From contig JAJAYN010000439.1 in the NCBI GenBank assembly GCA_026786225.1, positions 1 to 10,041 on the forward strand: a stretch of 10,041 nt of DNA. The letters run 5' to 3'. The notes under the pieces are model-generated. The model saw only the letters and a list, made by a program, of their open reading frames with translations, did no database searches and had not been told where the DNA came from. This DNA is from Burkholderiales bacterium (GTDB lineage: Bacteria; Pseudomonadota; Gammaproteobacteria; Burkholderiales; Usitatibacteraceae). This document shows, one piece after another, positions 7,462 through 10,041 of the stretch. Within the stretch, counting starts at the first letter, position 1, and each line of letters opens with the position of its first letter. The position numbers were made by a program, and so were the translations under genes.

Positions 7462-8232
7462 ATGCTGGCAATCATCGGCGGTACCGGCCTTTCCAATCTG
7501 ACGAATCTTGAGATTACCCGTCGCGAAGTGGTGCGCACGCCCTTTGGTGAGCCATCCGGTCATCTCACGTTTGGGAAAATCGCCAAAGCAGAAGTCATCT
7601 TCCTGGCGCGGCACGGTTATGGCCATACCATTTCGCCGCACGAAGTCAATTACCGCGCCAACATCTGGGCCCTGCGTTCTCTAGGTGTGACGCGCGTGCT
7701 GGCTGTGAACTCCGTCGGGGGCATCAGTGCCGACATGGGGCCGGGTGCAATCGGCGTGCCCGATCAGGTGATCGACTATACCCATGGCCGCAAACATACT
7801 TTTTTTGACGGCGAAGCGGATGTTACACACGTAGATTTTACGTTTCCGTATTGCACGCTCGCGCGCATGCTGTATCTCGCCGCAGCCAGGGCAGTCGGCA
7901 GCCATGTGGTGGAGACCGGCGTGGTGGGCGTTATGCAGGGGCCGCGTCTTGAAACCGTTGCTGAAATCAATCGCCTGGAGCGCGATGGCTGCACCATGGT
8001 CGGCATGACCACGATGCCCGAGGCAAGTCTGGCGCGCGAACAGAACCTGTCTTACGCCACGCTCGCGCTGTCGATGAATCATGCAGCCGGCCGCGGATCG
8101 TCGTCAGCCGGCATCAAGCTTAAGGATGCCGACGCGGTTCTTGAAGAAGGCATGAAAAAAGTGCGGGCCATCCTGTCAAAAGCGGTCGAACTCCACGACG
8201 CGATGCCGGCGTCGCAGCGGGGCTACAGTTAA
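7462..8232 (+). CDS. MTAP-family phosphorylase, probably S-methyl-5'-thioinosine phosphorylase
   Basis: The 256-residue protein belongs to the trimeric purine nucleoside phosphorylase/MTAP family, which cleaves nucleosides with phosphate to a free base and a (methylthio)ribose-1-phosphate. Visible family motifs are IIGGTGL at 4-10 (phosphate loop), LARHGYGH at 48-55, HEVNYRANIWAL at 60-71, GPRLETVAE at 160-168 and MTTMPEASLARE at 182-193. Its overall wording is MTAP-like, but the base-binding residues are not: human MTAP S178, D220 and D222 correspond by my alignment to E164, N206 and A208. Glu and Asn are what human PNP uses (E201, N243) for 6-oxopurines. This suggests methylthioinosine as substrate, as described for the Pseudomonas aeruginosa enzyme PA3004. 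The ATG at 7462 is chosen because the phosphate loop follows at once; longer in-frame starts would overlap hpt by about 65 bases. It is followed with no gap by the deformylase gene. Confidence 0.9.
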   Translation: MLAIIGGTGLSNLTNLEITRREVVRTPFGEPSGHLTFGKIAKAEVIFLARHGYGHTISPHEVNYRANIWALRSLGVTRVLAVNSVGGISADMGPGAIGVPDQVIDYTHGRKHTFFDGEADVTHVDFTFPYCTLARMLYLAAARAVGSHVVETGVVGVMQGPRLETVAEINRLERDGCTMVGMTTMPEASLAREQNLSYATLALSMNHAAGRGSSSAGIKLKDADAVLEEGMKKVRAILSKAVELHDAMPASQRGYS

Positions 8233-8775
8233 ATGGCGGTCCGACCGATTGTCAGAATGGGCACACCCAGCCTGTTTGAAAAATCCGTCCCCTGGCCTGA
8301 GAACAAATTCGATTCGCCTGAATTGCAAACGCTGCTGGCTGACATGAAAGACAGCATGATTGCGGCCAATGGTGCGGGCCTCGCGGCGCCGCAAATCGGC
8401 GAGAACGTTCGCGTGGTGATTTTTGAAGTCGACAACAATTCGCGCTATCCGAACCGCGAGCCGATACCATTCACGGTGTTGATCAATCCGCAACTCACGC
8501 CGCTTGCGGAAGAGAAGGTATCTGACTGGGAGGGCTGCCTGTCAGTACCGGGCATGCGCGGGTTGGTGCCGCGTTACCCGACGTTGCGCTACACCGGATT
8601 TGATGAATTCGGCAATGCGATTGATCGTACCGTCGATGGCTTTCACGCCAGGGTTGTGCAGCACGAAGTCGATCATCTGGATGGTGTCCTTTATCCAATG
8701 CGCATTGCCGACATGACAAAATTTGGCTACACCGAAATATTGTTTTCCGAGTTGGTTGGCGTGGATGAAGACTAA
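8233..8775 (+). CDS. def: Peptide deformylase
   Basis: Peptide deformylase removes the formyl group from the initiator methionine of new proteins at the ribosome exit, using a bound metal (Fe2+ in most). All three family motifs are intact in this 180-residue protein: GAGLAAPQIG at 47-56, EGCLS at 100-104 with metal ligand C102, and QHEVDHLDG at 143-151 with ligands H144 and H148 and catalytic E145. The length is normal. The ATG directly abuts the TAA of the upstream phosphorylase gene, so translation is probably coupled. The usual housekeeping def lies next to fmt. This copy sits with purine-salvage genes instead, so it may be a second deformylase, which cannot be decided from this window. 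Confidence 0.95.
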   Translation: MAVRPIVRMGTPSLFEKSVPWPENKFDSPELQTLLADMKDSMIAANGAGLAAPQIGENVRVVIFEVDNNSRYPNREPIPFTVLINPQLTPLAEEKVSDWEGCLSVPGMRGLVPRYPTLRYTGFDEFGNAIDRTVDGFHARVVQHEVDHLDGVLYPMRIADMTKFGYTEILFSELVGVDED

Positions 8776-8935
8776 GGGATGCGGAGATTACCAATATCCC
8801 ATTTTCGGACGGCACCGGCGGGCGCATTGCGTCGTTGTTACGCGTTTGTGTGGCCAGCCAAACGGCACGCGTCACGCCTAGCACTGCATCCCCCCAGCAC
8901 CGCCCAAAACGCGACATTGGCAATTTCCGCATCCC
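8776..8935. repeat. 160-base imperfect palindrome filling the intergenic gap
   Basis: The arms start one base after the def stop codon and end one base before the next gene's ribosome binding site. The outermost 14 bases (GGGATGCGGAGATT, 8776-8789) pair with 8922-8935 with one G·T. Pairing continues on the same centre through CCAAT/ATTGG (8791-8795 with 8916-8920) and TTTT/AAAA (8802-8805 with 8906-8909). With small shifts it then runs through GCATTGC/GCACTGC, to a central CGTTTG…CAAACG (8843-8848 with 8859-8864) around TGGCCA. The outer 30 positions match at 25. No clear target-site duplication is visible. It resembles a MITE or BIME-like element; a large mRNA hairpin or terminator is the alternative. 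No second copy is present in the window. Confidence 0.65.
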
Positions 8936-8951
8936 AAAGGAGATTTGAATC

Positions 8952-9350
8952 ATGGCCGAGATAATTGACGTAACGCCTTCAACGCAAAATGACGCGCATC
9001 CAAACCCGCAAAGCGGGGTCACGCTGGCGCATGTGCTGTATGGTTTGCACGGCCTGGCACCGTTCACGATGCTGACGCTGGCGGTTGTGGCGATGATCAT
9101 CGGTGCGGTCAAACGCGACGACGTCCGAGACACCTGGCTGGAGACACATTTTTCGTGGCTCTCGCGAACATTCTGGTGGGGTTTGCTGTGGTGGGTCATC
9201 GCTTGGGGCGCGTTCTGGATAATCAGCTTTGTCACACTCGGTGTCGGGGCATTATTCGCGTGGATTTTCCCGGTGGCCGTGTTTGTCTGGTATCTCTACC
9301 GTGTGCTGGTTGGCTGGCTGAAGCTTGGGGATTCGAAGCCGATTACCTGA
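8952..9350 (+). CDS. Small three-helix membrane protein, DUF4870-like
   Basis: The 132-residue protein has a short hydrophilic N-terminus (about 1-22) and three hydrophobic segments at about 25-53, 73-95 and 98-121. A conserved-looking loop after the first helix reads KRDDVRDTWLETHFSWLSRTFWW. This pattern, a YGLH-type first helix followed by KRxxVRxTWLExHFxWxxRTFW, is common in uncharacterised proteobacterial inner-membrane proteins of the DUF4870/Tic20-like type; I assign it from memory with moderate confidence. Function is unknown. AAAGGAG at 8936-8942 is a strong ribosome binding site nine bases before the ATG. The gene lies downstream of the 160-base palindrome, which may separate it from the hpt–def transcript. 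Confidence 0.75.
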   Translation: MAEIIDVTPSTQNDAHPNPQSGVTLAHVLYGLHGLAPFTMLTLAVVAMIIGAVKRDDVRDTWLETHFSWLSRTFWWGLLWWVIAWGAFWIISFVTLGVGALFAWIFPVAVFVWYLYRVLVGWLKLGDSKPIT

Positions 9351-9388
9351 AATTTTTGCAAAATTCCGGGCGCAATTAACGTAGGTCA

Positions 9389-9440
9389 AGCACCGGCGCG
9401 GATTGCGGACGCGAAATGGCTGAAACGCCGCGCCAGTGCT
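9389..9440. terminator. Inverted repeat between convergent genes, candidate bidirectional terminator
   Basis: AGCACCGGCGCGG at 9389-9401 pairs with CCGCGCCAGTGCT at 9428-9440, 13 bp with one mismatch and a 26-base loop. It sits between the stops of two convergent genes. A T-rich run (ATTTTTCTTT, 9454-9463) follows on the + strand, about 14 bases beyond the stem and inside the end of the opposite gene. A second small palindrome (AATTTT…AAAATT, 9351-9365) directly follows the upstream stop. Confidence 0.4.
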
Positions 9441-9445
9441 AGGGT

Positions 9446-10041
9446 TTACCCGGATTTTTCTTTCACGCAGCCCACCAGCTTCCCCAGGTAGTCGCGAAAC
9501 GCTGCCTGTTCCGTCAACGCGTGTAGCGATGCACCTTCGCTCAGCCGCCCCTTGTTGACGAAGATAAAGCGATCACAAATCTCATGCAACAATTCGACGT
9601 GATACGGCTCGTTCGGATGCAGGCAGACAAACACGAGGCAACCCTGGTCTTTCAGGCTGCGAAAAAAATCCAGCATGAAGCCGATGTAGCCGTCCTGCGT
9701 ATTGAACTGGGGCTCATCGAAAAGATGAATGGCGGTGCGCGCTGAGGCGGCGGCGTCGAGAAAGAATTCTGGCGTGCGGCGTTTGAATGAACGCACCTGA
9801 TACGACTGGTGATAGTGCATTGCCAACCGGGTGCGTTCACCGTACTTGACACGATGAATGTCCTGTCCCGTGCACAATACCCGGCCGGAAGTCGGCTGGT
9901 TGCTGCCGGTGATGAGTTCGAACAGGGTGGTCTTGCCGGAACCGTTAGGGCCCAGCACGCCGATGATGGCGGGACCATCGACATTGAAATCCGCTTCGAG
10001 CGAAAACGTCTGTTTGCGCTTGATCACGCCGCGCGTGTAGA
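9446..10041 (-). CDS. ABC-type ATPase lacking the LSGGQ signature (5' truncated)
   Basis: The frame is open to the window edge, so the start probably lies beyond it; a GTG at 10027-10025 is the first internal candidate. Numbering from that GTG, Walker A (GPNGSGKTT) is at 26-34, a possible Q-loop glutamine at 74 (HYHQSYQ), Walker B (IHLFDEP) at 100-106 and the switch histidine at 137 (VCLHPNE). It ends with a typical ABC tail (RFIFVNKGRLSEG). Only about 30 residues separate the Q-loop from Walker B, against roughly 70-80 in ordinary transporters. The helical subdomain and LSGGQ motif are missing, with no stop or frameshift to explain it. It may be a divergent transporter or regulatory ATPase, or the product of an in-frame deletion. 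No permease gene is visible, but its operon would continue outside the window. It converges on the small membrane-protein gene. Confidence 0.8.
   Translation of the reverse strand, partial: YTRGVIKRKQTFSLEADFNVDGPAIIGVLGPNGSGKTTLFELITGSNQPTSGRVLCTGQDIHRVKYGERTRLAMHYHQSYQVRSFKRRTPEFFLDAAASARTAIHLFDEPQFNTQDGYIGFMLDFFRSLKDQGCLVFVCLHPNEPYHVELLHEICDRFIFVNKGRLSEGASLHALTEQAAFRDYLGKLVGCVKEKSG

Noticed and set aside
8779..8964. 61-codon open frame on the + strand inside the palindrome
   Set aside because: It has no ribosome binding site at a proper distance, is explained by the palindrome sequence and overlaps the better-supported next gene.
8495..9235. 246-codon open frame on the - strand
   Set aside because: It runs across the end of def, the palindrome and the start of the membrane-protein gene, both of which have clear motifs or a strong ribosome binding site. 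Its protein shows no recognisable pattern.

Overview
The window looks like a core-chromosome segment of a betaproteobacterium of moderately high GC. The gene order smc–zipA–ligA, the betaproteobacterial form of ZipA (a folded middle segment instead of a long Pro/Gln-rich linker) and the protein sequences all point that way; I cannot name a genus. All genes except the last run on the + strand. I see no tRNA, rRNA, CRISPR array, insertion sequence or phage gene.

Left part (1–3659): the 3' end of smc (chromosome condensation), then zipA (FtsZ membrane anchor at the divisome), then ligA (NAD-dependent DNA ligase). Gaps are 25 and 6 bases, so they read as one transcription unit tying chromosome organisation, division and DNA joining together.

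Middle part (3660–6883): three separately spaced genes. First comes a small secreted DUF4189-type protein with six cysteines, followed by a long, mostly paired hairpin. Then comes galU (UDP-glucose synthesis for envelope polysaccharides). After a 284-base gap holding only a possible coding remnant comes a GTG-started lipoprotein, predicted as a fibronectin-III-like domain plus a seven-bladed Asp-box-type propeller.

Right part (6894–8775): a tight cassette of a purine phosphoribosyltransferase (hpt), an MTAP-family phosphorylase and a peptide deformylase, with gaps of 4 and 0 bases. The phosphorylase has Glu and Asn at the base-binding positions, as in purine nucleoside phosphorylases, instead of the MTAP Ser and Asp residues. 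It therefore probably cleaves methylthioinosine to hypoxanthine, which the neighbouring hpt product can return to IMP. Directly after the deformylase stop codon, a 160-base imperfect palindrome fills the whole gap up to the next gene's ribosome binding site; it looks like a MITE/BIME-type element or a very large RNA hairpin. A small three-helix membrane protein follows.

The window ends with a convergent, 5'-truncated ABC-type ATPase on the - strand. It keeps the Walker A, Walker B and H-loop motifs but lacks the LSGGQ signature and most of the helical subdomain.

The strongest candidates for something unusual are the 160-base palindrome, the signature-less ABC ATPase, the substrate switch in the phosphorylase and the propeller lipoprotein. 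I do not see a complete new multi-gene system.
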